Shown in pieces: positions 63,405 to 64,000 of a stretch of DNA of 64,000 nucleotides. Numbering within the stretch: position 1 is the stretch's first letter; each line of letters opens with the position of its first letter. Source of the DNA: Cytophagaceae bacterium ABcell3 (GTDB taxonomy: Bacteria > Bacteroidota > Bacteroidia > Cytophagales > Cytophagaceae); the NCBI GenBank assembly GCA_030913385.1, contig CP133159.1, positions 2,750,584 to 2,814,583 of the forward strand, written 5' to 3'. The notes beneath the pieces were generated by a model that worked only from the letters and a program-made list of their open reading frames with translations, ran no database searches and was not told the origin of the DNA. Made by a program: the position numbers and the translations under genes.

Positions 63405-64000
63405 ATGAGTACTTTATCTGAAATTGAAAAAAGGAAAACCTTTGCAATTATTAGTCACCCTGATGCTGGAAAAACTACCCTTACGGAAAAGTTTCTTTTG
63501 TTTGGAGGCGCCATTCAAACAGCCGGTGCGGTAAAATCCAATAAAATTACCAAAGGGGCAACCTCTGACTTTATGGAAATAGAAAGACAGAGAGGTATAT
63601 CTGTGGCGACTTCTGTAATGGGTTTTGAGTATAACGGGTCTAAAATTAACTTGTTGGATACGCCAGGTCACAAAGATTTTGCAGAAGATACCTACCGTAC
63701 ATTGACTGCGGTGGACAGTGTAATTCTTGTCATAGACTGTGTAAAGGGTGTGGAGGAGCAGACTGAACGCTTGATGGAGGTGTGTAGGATGAGAAATACA
63801 CCTGTTATCATTTTTATCAATAAAATGGACCGTGAAGGACGCGACCCTTATGACCTTTTAGATGAGCTAGAAGAAAAGCTGAATATTAAGACCAGACCGC
63901 TAAGCTGGCCGGTAAGCATGGGCAGCACTTTTAAAGGGGTCTACAATTTGTACAATCAAAGCCTTTACTTGTTCAACCCAAATAAAACGAATATAGAGAA
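63405..64000 (+). CDS. prfC: Peptide chain release factor 3 (3' partial)
   Basis: The first 198 codons of a GTPase, open to the right edge. From ATG 63405 the sequence shows the G1 motif in [15 protein letters not shown], the RF3-typical [19 protein letters not shown] and [12 protein letters not shown] (G2), the G3 motif [10 protein letters not shown] and the G4 motif INKMD. RF3 recycles RF1 and RF2 from the ribosome after termination. The usual protein is about 530 residues, so about 60 percent lies beyond the window. Confidence 0.96.
   Translation, partial: MSTLSEIEKRKTFAIISHPDAGKTTLTEKFLLFGGAIQTAGAVKSNKITKGATSDFMEIERQRGISVATSVMGFEYNGSKINLLDTPGHKDFAEDTYRTLTAVDSVILVIDCVKGVEEQTERLMEVCRMRNTPVIIFINKMDREGRDPYDLLDELEEKLNIKTRPLSWPVSMGSTFKGVYNLYNQSLYLFNPNKTNIE

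Overview
The window looks like a chromosomal segment of a gliding-type Bacteroidetes (Bacteroidota), most likely a Cytophagales-like lineage. Four things point there: a type IX secretion C-terminal sorting domain (gene at 8072), a TTTG-N20-TAnnTTTG promoter in front of the tRNA-Asp pair, AT-rich DNA in which Shine-Dalgarno sequences are mostly absent, and family choices such as a GT3 (eukaryote-like) glycogen synthase, Mpl-type Mur ligase and O-acetylhomoserine sulfhydrylase. Genus cannot be settled from the sequence alone.

Layout. 1-3.7 kb: end of a nitrate-assimilation locus, with a nitrate reductase C-terminus fused to an NADH-oxidoreductase module and BFD iron-sulfur domain, then a sulfite/nitrite-reductase-like protein carrying a rubredoxin. 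4.2-23.5 kb: a storage-sugar neighbourhood (GT3 glycogen synthase, GH15 hydrolase, OtsA-OtsB trehalose synthase/phosphatase, GH133 debranching enzyme) with interspersed genes: response regulator, cupredoxin-like T9SS cargo, DUF2267, secreted DnaJ-zinc-finger protein, lipoyl E2, CinA, an apparently inactive aldo/keto reductase homologue and a GNAT-nitrilase fusion. 23.8-29.7 kb: an SLC13 transporter, two identical tRNA-Asp genes, accA, a coupled MBL hydrolase-patatin pair and an outer-membrane barrel. 29.7-38.7 kb: an accessory island with every gene on the minus strand. It holds an HD hydrolase, an Rpn-type nuclease pseudogene, UPF0158, several lipoproteins and unknowns (one apparently frameshifted), and a complete type II restriction-modification set of controller, m5C methyltransferase and MvaI/BcnI-like endonuclease. 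39-64 kb: mostly core genes (metY, Rrf2 regulator, exonuclease, mpl, dnaB, etfBA, bifunctional nuclease, mgsA, sensor kinase, dacB, yhhQ, rnz, STAS protein, purC, MORN-repeat protein, thiolase), then tRNA-Ser, tRNA-Pro, tRNA-Arg and the start of prfC.

The intergenic DNA is rich in small mobile repeats. Family A (about 370 bp, three copies, each flanked by a 12-bp direct repeat), family B (two full 254-bp copies with inverted ends matching GGGCCTGCTGAAAAA) and family C (short palindromes built on AACCTGAATTATGC) all look like non-autonomous elements; no transposase gene is present. A separate 1.77-kb tandem array of REP-like units fills the gap between the convergent genes dacB and yhhQ. No CRISPR array, prophage or rRNA was seen.

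The best leads for unusual biology are the nitrate reductase fusion with its siroheme-ligand-less rubredoxin partner, the AKR-like protein without its catalytic tyrosine placed directly before the debranching enzyme, the secreted DnaJ-type cysteine-repeat protein, and the 12-bp-duplication MITE family.
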